Part shown: positions 26,701-34,591 of the stretch, piece by piece | How the letters are laid out: the number at the start of each line of letters is the position of its first letter | Numbering within the stretch: the stretch's first letter is position 1 | Origin: an uncultured Prevotellaceae bacterium | GTDB lineage: Bacteria > Bacteroidota > Bacteroidia > Bacteroidales > Bacteroidaceae | Direction: 5' to 3' | Length of the DNA: 64,000 nucleotides | NCBI GenBank assembly: GCA_902783625.1 | Contig: CACZRN010000021.1 | Location: forward strand, 1-64,000 | Position numbers and translations under genes: made by a program | The notes under the pieces: model-generated | The model's database searches: none | Seen by the model: only the letters and a program-made list of their open reading frames with translations | Told to the model about the DNA's origin: nothing

Positions 26701-28174
26701 TTATCTTCAAGTCGCCGACAATATCTTTTGTGGCGATGAAACCGTCGATTTTGTCACCGGCGAGGTTACCTTTAAGTGCGATGTCGCTATACGTTCTGCC
26801 GTCGTATGCCAATTTCTTGATATTGCCTTCAGCGTTTATCTTTTTGCTTTTTGATGAAATATTGCTCGATTCCATCGAAAGGTCAGCAGTGATTTTCCCC
26901 AATTTATCGATACCTGTAATCATGCCAAGCATCATATCTGACGTACTCACTTTGGCTTTCAATCCGTCATTTGCCTTTGTGTATAGTGCGTCATATTCGA
27001 CGGATCCTTGTTCGGAGACGATTTTTCCCCTCGACTCAATGTTCTTGTTTTTAGACGAGAACATGCCAGTTGCGTTTACATCGCCAAGGCTTTCGAGTTT
27101 CTTTTTCTGCTTATTATCCCCCGTGATGCCTGTATAATAATCAGAAAGAGTCTTGCCGTTTGTCGTGATATTCTTCACGTTTGCCTCCCACGCATTATTT
27201 GAATTCGAATAACGCCCGTTGGCTTCGACAAGCGTTCCTCTGGCCTTATCTACAATTCTAATCCCTTCTGCCTTGTATCCGTCATTCTCGCTTTCAATAT
27301 TTCCTTGAATATTGACGGTTCCATCGAGATTTTTCAATGTTGGGATAAATATTTTTGCGTCGCTGAAACTAAGCTTTGATGGTGATAGTTGAACAGTTAG
27401 CGGAGTAGTATCACCTGCTTGATTGTTTGATTTCCCTATCGATACTTTCTCGACATTCAGCTCACTTTGTCCTATTTCGGCGCGCAAGTCGTTTATCTGC
27501 GTTGCATCATCAGTTAAGGAAATCTTTGTTGCCAGGCTCTTCATCTTTACACCCGATTGCTCGTCGAAACTCAGTCTCTTCACCGTCAAACCATCGATGC
27601 CTTTTTCTGAATTGTTTATGAAGACGTGCGCACTTATGTTGTCAAGCTGAAGATGGTCGGGAGAGAAAACGCCTTCCGTCTTCTCCTTGTCGTAACGATC
27701 ATAACCAATTTTACTTCGTCTGACAATTATTGAATTAAGTGCAACCTTGATACCTTCCTTATCGTCATCTTTCTTTTTGAAAAGAGAATCAAGGGCGAAT
27801 TGGAAGTTAGCGGGCGTACTATCGTCTTTTTTGTAGAACCGCCCATCAACTCCGAACATCTGAAGCGATATGATATCTATTTTGTTATTTGGTATTTCCC
27901 TGAGCCTTATTTTCGCCGCAACCCTGTTTGCCATTAGCATACTGTCGGCGTTTTGGTCGAATACCAGCAGGTCGTCAACCACAATCCTGTTTGGAAGCAT
28001 TATGTCGACCTTTCCCACGCTTACTGGGGCATCAATCTTTTTGGAAATAGCATTTGCCACAATGTCTCCAATCTTTCGCTGCACGGGTGGTAGCGAAAGT
28101 AGAAATACTGTCAGAAGATAGGCTCCGGCGACAGCCCATACAACAGCTAAGATTATGTTTCTAAAGCGTTTCAG
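23723..28174 (-). CDS. tamB: TamB-like translocation and assembly module protein
   Basis: Very large inner-membrane-anchored periplasmic protein (about 1483 residues) of the TamB/AsmA-like family, which bridges inner and outer membranes for barrel assembly or lipid transport. The body is repetitive beta sequence. The C-terminal DUF490-like domain is clear (GTLRATYYNKGAFDIFGNYN, then YRLTIQNVI and PLDLRALYTVNG). A Lys-rich tail ends the protein. The only ordinary start (GTG at 28084) would cut off the N-terminal membrane helix, which is encoded in frame just upstream (ILAVVWAVAGAYLLTVFLL). The natural first residues (KRFRNII) are preceded by CTG at 28174-28172, taken here as the start. Confidence 0.88.
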   Translation of the reverse strand: MKRFRNIILAVVWAVAGAYLLTVFLLSLPPVQRKIGDIVANAISKKIDAPVSVGKVDIMLPNRIVVDDLLVFDQNADSMLMANRVAAKIRLREIPNNKIDIISLQMFGVDGRFYKKDDSTPANFQFALDSLFKKKDDDKEGIKVALNSIIVRRSKIGYDRYDKEKTEGVFSPDHLQLDNISAHVFINNSEKGIDGLTVKRLSFDEQSGVKMKSLATKISLTDDATQINDLRAEIGQSELNVEKVSIGKSNNQAGDTTPLTVQLSPSKLSFSDAKIFIPTLKNLDGTVNIQGNIESENDGYKAEGIRIVDKARGTLVEANGRYSNSNNAWEANVKNITTNGKTLSDYYTGITGDNKQKKKLESLGDVNATGMFSSKNKNIESRGKIVSEQGSVEYDALYTKANDGLKAKVSTSDMMLGMITGIDKLGKITADLSMESSNISSKSKKINAEGNIKKLAYDGRTYSDIALKGNLAGDKIDGFIATKDIVGDLKINGTYFINNKKQDNNINIVAKGFSPHNLGLDKKHPTRTLDFELETVFHGNDIDEIEGNAVAKNIVISDGIHTDYIHNLSLSAENNDKEREISLDGDFGKAKINGLFDIKTLGQSFINVIADKLPSIPGIKANSSTKNRFSFDGNLRNMELACRILELPIAIDDNLEIFGFIDDYNHKTELNLNCPELVIGDNLFNNARINLTTPADSLLADVKFIQTDDNGKPLDIALTANAADNKLGLSMLYDASRKNGIKGRLNADTQFFVDDENNAAAHIIIHPSSVEFNNNIWEIQPSDIIYSQNNLIVDHLSVERGKQHFTVYGNATKNESDTLMIDMNGVDVSDVLDLIDFHSVRFDGDAIGKIQIVSAFNNPNASANLIVKNFRMEEGRLGTLYAKATLSNDDKQIDIDATALDEDGSTVVGGYISLEDNYIDLDVDAQNTRLEFIEGFCGSFMNDINMYGIGQVRVFGDLKTVNLEGMVYANGSLGLKNLGTHYNIPGDTIVLRPDTIAFMNCPVTDEFGGKGTVGGGVFHKALKDITYNIPIHVDNALAMNTKPDDETSFYGKVFATGDCTIRGRSGETVIDIEARPEQGSILYYNVASPEQIASQSFINWKDKNADEIEENDDKNKKEDESISDLRLNIVGHVNNNMTLHLIMDQQTGDYIELNGSGTLRATYYNKGAFDIFGNYNVEDGIYRLTIQNVIHKEFVFQPNGTIAFGGNPYNAPLDLRALYTVNGVSLADLNIGRSFTSQNIRADCYMNITGTPLAPHVDFSLDLPTVGSDAKQMVNSILSSQEETNQQVLYLLAVGRFYNQQNTRHTYSENSPQTQASLAMQSILSGTLSQQLTEMLRNVTGNSNWNIGANISTGDEGFNNAEYEGLLSGKLLNNRLIINGQFGYRDNPNATSSFIGDFDIKYLLRPNGNLAVRVYNQTSDRYFTPSSLTTQGLGLILKHDFGNLRDIFQKRSKTAAAAAEEQNQTKKNKKEEKKRKKLNNANK

Positions 28175-28199
28175 AACGTTTTAAGTAATAACCAATATG

Positions 28200-28207
28200 C
28201 AAAAGTA
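28200..28207 (-). promoter_or_regulatory. -7 box of the tamB promoter
   Basis: TACTTTTG on the minus strand. Transcription would start about 28195, below an ATG at 28211 and 20 nt before the CTG at 28174, so the upstream ATG would not be transcribed. The -33 element is weak. Confidence 0.5.
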
Positions 28208-28332
28208 ACATTTTTGTTTAAAACGAGAAAAAATATCATCTAATTCTTTGTTGTCGATTCAAAATTGTTTTCTCATCATGTTTTTGCATGTAGGGTAATT
28301 GTCTTTGTAAGTTCCATATACTCAATCATTTA

Positions 28333-28425
28333 TTAAAAGGCCTCTTTATTCGTGTTAAAGAGCCCGTTTATTCGCATTAAAGAGCCCATTTAATCGCATT
28401 AAAGAGGCTCTTTATTGAAATCAAT
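28333..28425 (+). repeat. Dispersed 22-bp repeat array, copy C
   Basis: Four units with an exact 22-bp period (28333, 28355, 28377, 28399). Cores run from TTAAAAGGCCTCTTT to TTAAAGAGCCCRTTT to TTAAAGAGGCTCTTT, with the tail ATTGAAATCAAT. It sits in the divergent gap between tamB and nqrA, upstream of both promoters, where no terminator is needed. Confidence 0.92.
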
Positions 28426-28525
28426 CGAATGTGGTGTTTTTTCCTTGTTTGTTTATATAGGTTGCAAGGTTAGTTATATATTTTTAAAATAATGTGATAT
28501 CTTTGCGAAAAACGTTGCTTTTCTC

Positions 28526-28556
28526 TTTGAGTTATGCGCTTTTTTTTGTACCTTCG
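28526..28556 (+). promoter_or_regulatory. Promoter of the nqr operon
   Basis: TTTG (28526-28529), 19 nt, TACCTTCG (28549-28556). The nqrA ATG is 48 nt further. A second -7-like box, TATCTTTG at 28498-28505, may be an additional start. Confidence 0.75.
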
Positions 28557-28603
28557 CAGCCAGAATAGAACTTGTAAGATAAAAGAAACATTATACATAT
28601 AAC

Positions 28604-29968
28604 ATGGTGAAAACAGTAAAATTGTGCAGAGGTCTGGATATCAGGCTTAAAGGCCGTCCGACAGAACAGTCGCTTGGTGCTGCACAGGGTAAAGTTTATG
28701 CTCTCACTCCCAGTTCCTTCCCAGGGCTTACTGCGAAAGTAGTGGTAAAGGAAGGTGATAGGGTAAGTGCGGGCAATTTTCTTTTTGTAGATAAGCGTTA
28801 CCCTGATGTAGGCTTTGCTTCTCCTGTGAGCGGAACGGTTAAGGCTGTCGTCAGGGGCGACCGCAGAAAATTATTGGCTGTGGAAGTAGAGGCTGACAAC
28901 GAGATTGAATACATTGACTTTGGTACTAAGAACGTTGCAGAGTTGAATGGTGCAGAAGTTGTGGATTGCATCACTAAGGCAGGTTTGCTCGGTTTTTTCC
29001 GCCAACTGCCTTATGCGATTTCAGCGAACAATGTCGCTTTGCCAAGAGATATTTTTGTCAGCGCACTTAGGGATATGCCTTTGGCTTCGCAATTTGAAGT
29101 AGAACTGAAAGGTAACGAACGCGACTTCCAGACAGGTCTCACGGCTCTTTCGAAGATTGCCTCTACTCATCTCGGAATAGGTAAAGGTCAGAAGGCTACA
29201 GCTTTGCTTGAGGCAAAGGATGTTGATGTGACAATCTACGATGGCAAATGCCCTGCAGGCAATGTTGGCGTGCATGTCAATCACACGGCTCCTGTCAATA
29301 AGGGCGAGACGGTTTGGACGGTTGATCCTATGGTAGTTGTGTTCGTCGGGCGTCTTTTCAATACGGGCAAAGTTGATTTGCGTCGCAAGGTTGCAATAGC
29401 TGGAGATAAGGCAAATGACAACGGATATGTTGACACGATGGTTGGTATTCGTGTTGGAGATTTGCTTTCTGGAAAGATAAACGACGATGATTATTCCGCA
29501 GGTCTTCTGCGTGTAATTGATGGCGACGTGCTGACAGGAAAGAAGGCAACGATTGACGACTATCTCAGTGCGAATTCATCTGAGGTGACTGTCATAGCAG
29601 AAGGTTCCGACAAAGATGAACTTATCGGTTGGATTTGTCCACGTACAAGCCAATTCTCATCGCATCATAGCTATTTCTCATGGCTTTTCGGCAGGAAGAA
29701 AGAGTTCAGTGCAGATGCCAGGATAAAGGGCGGACGTCGCAATATCATCATGAGCGGTGAATACGATAGTGTGCTCCCGATGGATATATATGGCGAATAT
29801 CTCGTGAAAGCAATACTCGCTGAGGATATCGACCGAATGGAGCAGTTGGGTATCTATGAGGTAAGTCCTGAAGATTTTGCCGTGGCTGAGTTTGTCGATT
29901 CATCGAAACTCCCATTGCAACAGATTATACTTAAAGGACTTGATATAGTCAGAAAAGAAAACGAATGA
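28604..29968 (+). CDS. nqrA: Na+-translocating NADH:quinone reductase subunit A
   Basis: Peripheral cytosolic subunit of the Na+-pumping NADH:quinone oxidoreductase, which links NADH oxidation to sodium export. The 454-residue product has the family N-terminus (LCRGLDIRLKGRP), the lipoyl-like hammerhead VVKEGDRVSAGNFLF near residue 47 and the VASPVSG-type block (FASPVSGTVKAVVRG) near 68. Late conserved blocks are SHHSYFSWLFG near 350 and PMDIYGEYLVKAILAED near 398. It is the first of six genes in standard order, with the next gene 7 nt on. Confidence 0.97.
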   Translation: MVKTVKLCRGLDIRLKGRPTEQSLGAAQGKVYALTPSSFPGLTAKVVVKEGDRVSAGNFLFVDKRYPDVGFASPVSGTVKAVVRGDRRKLLAVEVEADNEIEYIDFGTKNVAELNGAEVVDCITKAGLLGFFRQLPYAISANNVALPRDIFVSALRDMPLASQFEVELKGNERDFQTGLTALSKIASTHLGIGKGQKATALLEAKDVDVTIYDGKCPAGNVGVHVNHTAPVNKGETVWTVDPMVVVFVGRLFNTGKVDLRRKVAIAGDKANDNGYVDTMVGIRVGDLLSGKINDDDYSAGLLRVIDGDVLTGKKATIDDYLSANSSEVTVIAEGSDKDELIGWICPRTSQFSSHHSYFSWLFGRKKEFSADARIKGGRRNIIMSGEYDSVLPMDIYGEYLVKAILAEDIDRMEQLGIYEVSPEDFAVAEFVDSSKLPLQQIILKGLDIVRKENE

Positions 29969-29975
29969 TAGCGCT

Positions 29976-31139
29976 ATGGATAGATTAAGACAATATTTAA
30001 ATAAGGTGAAGCCCAACTTTGAGAAGGGTGGGCGACTTCATCTTTTGAAGAGCTTTTTCGATGGAATGGAGACATTCCTCTATGTGCCCAACGAAACATC
30101 GCAGGCAGGAGCTAATGTTCACGATCCGATAGACTCAAAACGTATAATGAGTATTGTCGTTTTGGCTCTTATGCCGGCAATGTTGTTTGGTATGTACAAT
30201 GTCGGCTATCAGAATTATTTGGCAGCAGGAACATTGGCTGATGCTAGTTTCTGGGAAATCTTCTTCTTCGGATTCTTCGCTGTGTTGCCAAAGATACTTG
30301 TTAGCTATGTTGTAGGACTCGGTATCGAGTTTGCCTGGGCACAGTGGAAAGGTGAGGAGATACAAGAAGGCTATCTGGTTAGTGGAATCATTATTCCTCT
30401 GATAATACCTGTGACTACGCCGTTGTGGATGCTTGCTTTGGCATGTGCCTTTGCAGTGATATTCGTAAAGGAAATCTTTGGAGGCACGGGCATGAATATC
30501 TTCAATGTGGCAATTGGTGCACGCATGTTCTTATTCTTCTCCTATCCGTCGTGTATGACCGGCGACACAATTTGGGTTGCTCGCAATCAGATATTTGGTT
30601 TGGGTAACACTTTGCCTGATACGATGACGGCAGCTACACCACTTGGTGAAATAGGACAGGGCATTCTCCCAGATGCTTCTATCGCTGACATGATTACAGG
30701 ATTTATCCCAGGTAGTATCGGTGAGACAAGTGTAATAGCCATTGCTATTGGTGCCGTGATACTCCTTATTACGGGTATCGCATCGTGGAAGACGATGCTT
30801 AGTGTCTTTGTCGGAGGTATTTCAGCAGCATGTCTTTTTGAAGCGCTCGACATGTCGATGATTCCTTGGTATGAGCATCTTGTCCTTGGAGGATTCTGCT
30901 TCGGTGCTGTATTTATGGCTACTGACCCTGTTACATCGGCACGTACTGAGACGGGTAAATACATCTATGGTTTTATCATCGGTTTGTTGGCCGTGGTGAT
31001 TAGGGTGATGAACCCGGGATATCCAGAAGGAATGATGCTTGCAATATTCTTTGGAAATATGGTTGCTCCGACCATTGACTACTTTGTGGTGCAGAAGAAT
31101 ATCAATAAGCGAATGAAGAGAGGAATTGCGAATAAATAA
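29976..31139 (+). CDS. nqrB: Na+-translocating NADH:quinone reductase subunit B
   Basis: Membrane subunit that carries covalently bound FMN and takes part in sodium and quinone handling. The 387-residue product has multiple membrane helices and the flavinylation region TMTAATPLGEIGQG near residue 212, where a Thr is the expected FMN attachment site. The conserved GGTGMNIFNVAIGARMF near 169 and FGAVFMATDPVTSARTETG near 308 are present. Part of the nqr operon. Confidence 0.96.
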   Translation: MDRLRQYLNKVKPNFEKGGRLHLLKSFFDGMETFLYVPNETSQAGANVHDPIDSKRIMSIVVLALMPAMLFGMYNVGYQNYLAAGTLADASFWEIFFFGFFAVLPKILVSYVVGLGIEFAWAQWKGEEIQEGYLVSGIIIPLIIPVTTPLWMLALACAFAVIFVKEIFGGTGMNIFNVAIGARMFLFFSYPSCMTGDTIWVARNQIFGLGNTLPDTMTAATPLGEIGQGILPDASIADMITGFIPGSIGETSVIAIAIGAVILLITGIASWKTMLSVFVGGISAACLFEALDMSMIPWYEHLVLGGFCFGAVFMATDPVTSARTETGKYIYGFIIGLLAVVIRVMNPGYPEGMMLAIFFGNMVAPTIDYFVVQKNINKRMKRGIANK

Positions 31140-31152
31140 ACACACACATATT

Positions 31153-31839
31153 ATGAGCAAATTGAATACAAATTCCAACGCATATATCATTATCTACAGC
31201 GCTGTATTGGTGGTTGTTGTGGCTTTTCTGCTTGCATTTATGTTTAAGGCTTTAAAACCACTTCAGGATGCCAATGTTGCCCTCGACCAGAAGAAACAGA
31301 TACTATATTCTCTTAACATCCGCGGTCTTGATGGCAATGAGGCAGAAGCTAAATATGCCGAGGTTGTGAAGAATGAAGGCGAGAAAGATGGACAGAAGTA
31401 TTATCTTTGCGAGATTGATGGCGAGGATATTCTCGTTGTTTCTCTTAAAGGTATGGGCCTTTGGGGTGGTATAAGCGGCTACATTGCCATTCATGGCGAT
31501 GAATCGCCTATTGTATACGGCGCTTACTTCAATCATGAGAGTGAGACAGCAGGATTGGGCGCTGAGATAAAGGATTCGCAGACGTGGCAAGAGAAGTTTA
31601 TCGGAAAGAAGGTCTTCGTTGATGGAACACAAGATGTCGCACTTTCTGTTGTTAAGAAGGTAGATAATCCTGAGACTCAAGTGGATTGTGTGACAGGTGC
31701 TACGCTTACTTCTATTGGTGTGAATGATATGATTAAGAATGGTCTGAAGAATGCAGGAAAGAATTGTTGCGAATTGTTTTTAGATATGCAATGCGTAAAA
31801 GATTCTGCAGCTGCTAATACTAAAATAGAGGAGGAGTAA
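31153..31839 (+). CDS. nqrC: Na+-translocating NADH:quinone reductase subunit C
   Basis: Membrane-anchored periplasmic subunit with covalent FMN. From the ATG at 31153 it has 228 residues: one N-terminal helix (about 12-34) and an FMN-binding domain with VTGATLTSIGVND near 180, whose second Thr is the flavin-attachment residue. GAYFNHESETAGLGAEI near 125 is typical. An upstream in-frame ATG at 31126 overlaps nqrB and is rejected. Confidence 0.96.
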   Translation: MSKLNTNSNAYIIIYSAVLVVVVAFLLAFMFKALKPLQDANVALDQKKQILYSLNIRGLDGNEAEAKYAEVVKNEGEKDGQKYYLCEIDGEDILVVSLKGMGLWGGISGYIAIHGDESPIVYGAYFNHESETAGLGAEIKDSQTWQEKFIGKKVFVDGTQDVALSVVKKVDNPETQVDCVTGATLTSIGVNDMIKNGLKNAGKNCCELFLDMQCVKDSAAANTKIEEE

Positions 31840-31842
31840 ATT

Positions 31843-32463
31843 ATGGCATTACTAAACAAACAGAATAAAGAGGCACTGATTAATCCGCTAAACCTCAACC
31901 ATCCGATTCTTGTACAGGTATTAGGCATCTGTTCGGCATTGGCTGTCACTTCGCAACTGAAGCCTGCCATTGTCATGGGACTTGCCGTAACCGTTATCAC
32001 CGCATTCTCAAATGTTATTATATCACTTATTCGTAACACCATCCCCAATCGTATTCGCATCATAGTGCAGTTGGTAGTGGTGGCTGCTCTAGTCACTATT
32101 GTGTCGCAGGTGCTTAAGGCATTTGCTTACGATGTGAGTGTGCAACTATCAGTTTATGTCGGACTAATTATCACCAACTGTATACTCATGGGACGTCTCG
32201 AGGCATTTGCTATGCAAAACAAGCCTTGGCCTTCGTTGCTCGATGGTATAGGCAACGGATTGGGATATGCCATGATACTCATCATTGTTGGTGCAGTAAG
32301 AGAGTTCTTAGGGCGTGGCTCTTTGCTTGGTCTACAGATTATTCCACAGAGTGTATACGATGCAGGATACATGAACAATGGAATGATGACAATGCCAGCA
32401 ATGGCACTCATATTGGTGGGATGCGTTATCTGGGTGCACCGCGCATATTTTAATAAGGAATAG
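31843..32463 (+). CDS. nqrD: Na+-translocating NADH:quinone reductase subunit D
   Basis: Integral membrane subunit of 206 residues with about six helices. It has the half-helix signature VGLIITNCILMGRLEAFA near residue 105, where the Cys ligates the intramembrane iron centre shared with NqrE. DGIGNGLGYAMIL follows. It begins 3 nt after nqrC. Confidence 0.97.
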   Translation: MALLNKQNKEALINPLNLNHPILVQVLGICSALAVTSQLKPAIVMGLAVTVITAFSNVIISLIRNTIPNRIRIIVQLVVVAALVTIVSQVLKAFAYDVSVQLSVYVGLIITNCILMGRLEAFAMQNKPWPSLLDGIGNGLGYAMILIIVGAVREFLGRGSLLGLQIIPQSVYDAGYMNNGMMTMPAMALILVGCVIWVHRAYFNKE

Positions 32464-32495
32464 AGGCTGTTTAATATAGACAAAGATATAAAAAG

Positions 32496-33122
32496 ATGGA
32501 ACATATTATAAATCTTTTCTTCCGTTCGATATTTGTCGACAACATGATATTCGCATTCTTCTTAGGAATGTGCTCATATCTTGCTGTGTCGAAGAATGTG
32601 AAAACATCACTTGGCTTAGGTCTTGCTGTCACGTTTGTATTGCTTGTTACAGTGCCTGTTGATTATATTCTTCAGACGCGTGTGCTCGGTCCTGATTGCC
32701 TTGTCGAAGGTGTTGACCTCAGCTATTTGAGTTTTATACTTTTCATCGCAGTGATTGCTGGAATGGTGCAACTAGTAGAGATGGCGGTTGAAAAATATTC
32801 GCCTTCACTCTATTCTGCGCTTGGCATATTCCTTCCGCTTATTGCTGTAAACTGTGCCATTATGGGTGCATCGCTGTTTATGCAACAACGCATAAACCTT
32901 GACCCGATGAACAGTCAATATATTGGCAATATATGGGATGCAATAGTATATGCACTAGGTAGTGGTTTCGGTTGGACATTTGCCATTGTCTCGCTTGGTG
33001 CAATACGTGAGAAAATGCAATTCACCGATGTGCCACGACCGCTGCAAGGACTTGGCATAACATTCATTACTGTAGGACTTATGGCACTTGCCATGATGTG
33101 CTTCAGCGGGTTGAAAATATAA
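32496..33122 (+). CDS. nqrE: Na+-translocating NADH:quinone reductase subunit E
   Basis: Integral membrane partner of NqrD, 208 residues. The first helix block [20 protein letters not shown] carries the conserved early Cys, and [16 protein letters not shown] near residue 117 carries the second iron-ligating Cys. The six-helix topology mirrors NqrD. It is separated from nqrD by 32 nt. Confidence 0.97.
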   Translation: MEHIINLFFRSIFVDNMIFAFFLGMCSYLAVSKNVKTSLGLGLAVTFVLLVTVPVDYILQTRVLGPDCLVEGVDLSYLSFILFIAVIAGMVQLVEMAVEKYSPSLYSALGIFLPLIAVNCAIMGASLFMQQRINLDPMNSQYIGNIWDAIVYALGSGFGWTFAIVSLGAIREKMQFTDVPRPLQGLGITFITVGLMALAMMCFSGLKI

Positions 33123-33200
33123 AAGGTAAATAGCTGGAGCCGTATATGGTTCTGGAACGATTTCGTATAAAATGTAAAATAGCAAAATATAATAACAGAA

Positions 33201-34469
33201 ATGGTACAATTTATAGCATACAGTATAGCTGTCTTTCTGCTTACCATCCTTGCCGTGGTGGCACTATTGCTAATTGCAAAGAAATACCTTTCGCCAAGTG
33301 GCAATGTAAATATTGAGATTAATGGTGACCGGACAATTAGTGTTCCACAAGGCTCATCAGTTATGTCAACCCTTAACGAGAATGGTATTTTTCTTCCTTC
33401 GGCATGTGGTGGAAAAGCATCATGTGGCCAGTGTAAAGTACAGGTGCTTGAGGGTGGGGGCGAGATACTCGACTCTGAGCGTCCTCATTTTACACGCAAG
33501 GAGATAAAGGCAGGTTGGCGACTGGGATGTCAGTGCAAGGTAAAGGGCGATTTGAAGATTCACATCGATGAGTCGATACTTGGTGTTAAAGAATATGAGT
33601 GCACTGTCATTTCCAACAAAAACGTTGCAACTTTCATTAAAGAGTTCAAAGTTCAACTTCCTGCCGGTGCCCATATGGACTTTTTGCCAGGATCGTATGC
33701 TCAGATTAAAATTCCTGCTTTCGAGTGTGTAGATTACGATAAAGACTTTGACAAAGAGTTGATTGGAGATGAGTATTTGCCTTCATGGGAAAAGTTTAAC
33801 ATGTTCTCGTTGAAATGTGTAAACCCAGAGCCAACCATACGTGCATATTCAATGGCTAACTACCCAGCAGAGGGTGATGTGTTCATGCTTACCGTTCGTA
33901 TCGCCACACCTCCTTTCAAACCAGATCGTAGCGGATTCATGGAAGTAAATCCTGGTATAGCCTCGTCGTATATTTTCTCGCTAAAACCTGGTGATAAAGT
34001 CACAATGAGCGGACCGTTTGGTGATTTCCATCCAATTTTCGATTCTAAGCGTGAGATGATTTGGGTTGGTGGTGGAGCAGGAATGGCACCGCTTCGTGCT
34101 CAGATTATGCATATGACTAAGACACTACATACAACTGACCGCGAAATGCATTACTTCTATGGTGCTCGTGCTTTGAATGAAGTGTTCTATCTCGACGATT
34201 TCCTTTCGCTCGAAAAAGAGTATTCAAACTTCCACTTCCATCTTGCTCTTGACCGTCCTGATCCAGCGGCAGATGCTGCAGGAGTGAAGTATACTCCAGG
34301 TTTTGTGCATCAGGTAATGTTTAACACTTACTTGAAAGACCATGAAGCGCCAGAGGATGTTGAATACTATATGTGCGGTCCTGGCCCTATGTCGGCTGCT
34401 GTTGTACAGATGCTTGACTCGCTCGGAGTGGAACCAGAAAGCATCAAATATGATAACTTTGGAGGATAA
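33201..34469 (+). CDS. nqrF: Na+-translocating NADH:quinone reductase subunit F
   Basis: NADH-oxidising entry subunit, 422 residues. One N-terminal membrane helix (3-25) precedes a 2Fe-2S ferredoxin domain with ligands in SACGGKASCGQC near residue 68 and GWRLGCQC near 108. The FAD domain follows (RAYSMANYP near 214) and then the NADH site WVGGGAGMAPLRAQI near 288 with YMCGPGPMSAAV near 391. It is the last gene of the operon and is followed by a strong hairpin. Confidence 0.98.
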   Translation: MVQFIAYSIAVFLLTILAVVALLLIAKKYLSPSGNVNIEINGDRTISVPQGSSVMSTLNENGIFLPSACGGKASCGQCKVQVLEGGGEILDSERPHFTRKEIKAGWRLGCQCKVKGDLKIHIDESILGVKEYECTVISNKNVATFIKEFKVQLPAGAHMDFLPGSYAQIKIPAFECVDYDKDFDKELIGDEYLPSWEKFNMFSLKCVNPEPTIRAYSMANYPAEGDVFMLTVRIATPPFKPDRSGFMEVNPGIASSYIFSLKPGDKVTMSGPFGDFHPIFDSKREMIWVGGGAGMAPLRAQIMHMTKTLHTTDREMHYFYGARALNEVFYLDDFLSLEKEYSNFHFHLALDRPDPAADAAGVKYTPGFVHQVMFNTYLKDHEAPEDVEYYMCGPGPMSAAVVQMLDSLGVEPESIKYDNFGG

Positions 34470-34485
34470 CTTGATTCCTGAAGAT

Positions 34486-34527
34486 AAATAAAATGCGAAG
34501 ATCATTAATGATTTTCGCATTTTATTT
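34486..34527. terminator. Bidirectional terminator after nqrF
   Basis: AAATAAAATGCGAA (34486-34499) pairs exactly with 34514-34527, and the inner ATCATTAATGAT is also self-complementary. It separates the convergent nqrF and uvrB. Confidence 0.88.
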
Positions 34528-34591
34528 AATAGAGGGAGAGAACTTTTGTATTTTAGTGTAAGATCGCTATGTGAGAAATTAATTGGTTTAT

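Noticed and set aside
28209..28211. ATG at 28211 as the tamB start
   Set aside because: It is out of frame, stops within 17 codons, and lies upstream of the predicted transcript start.
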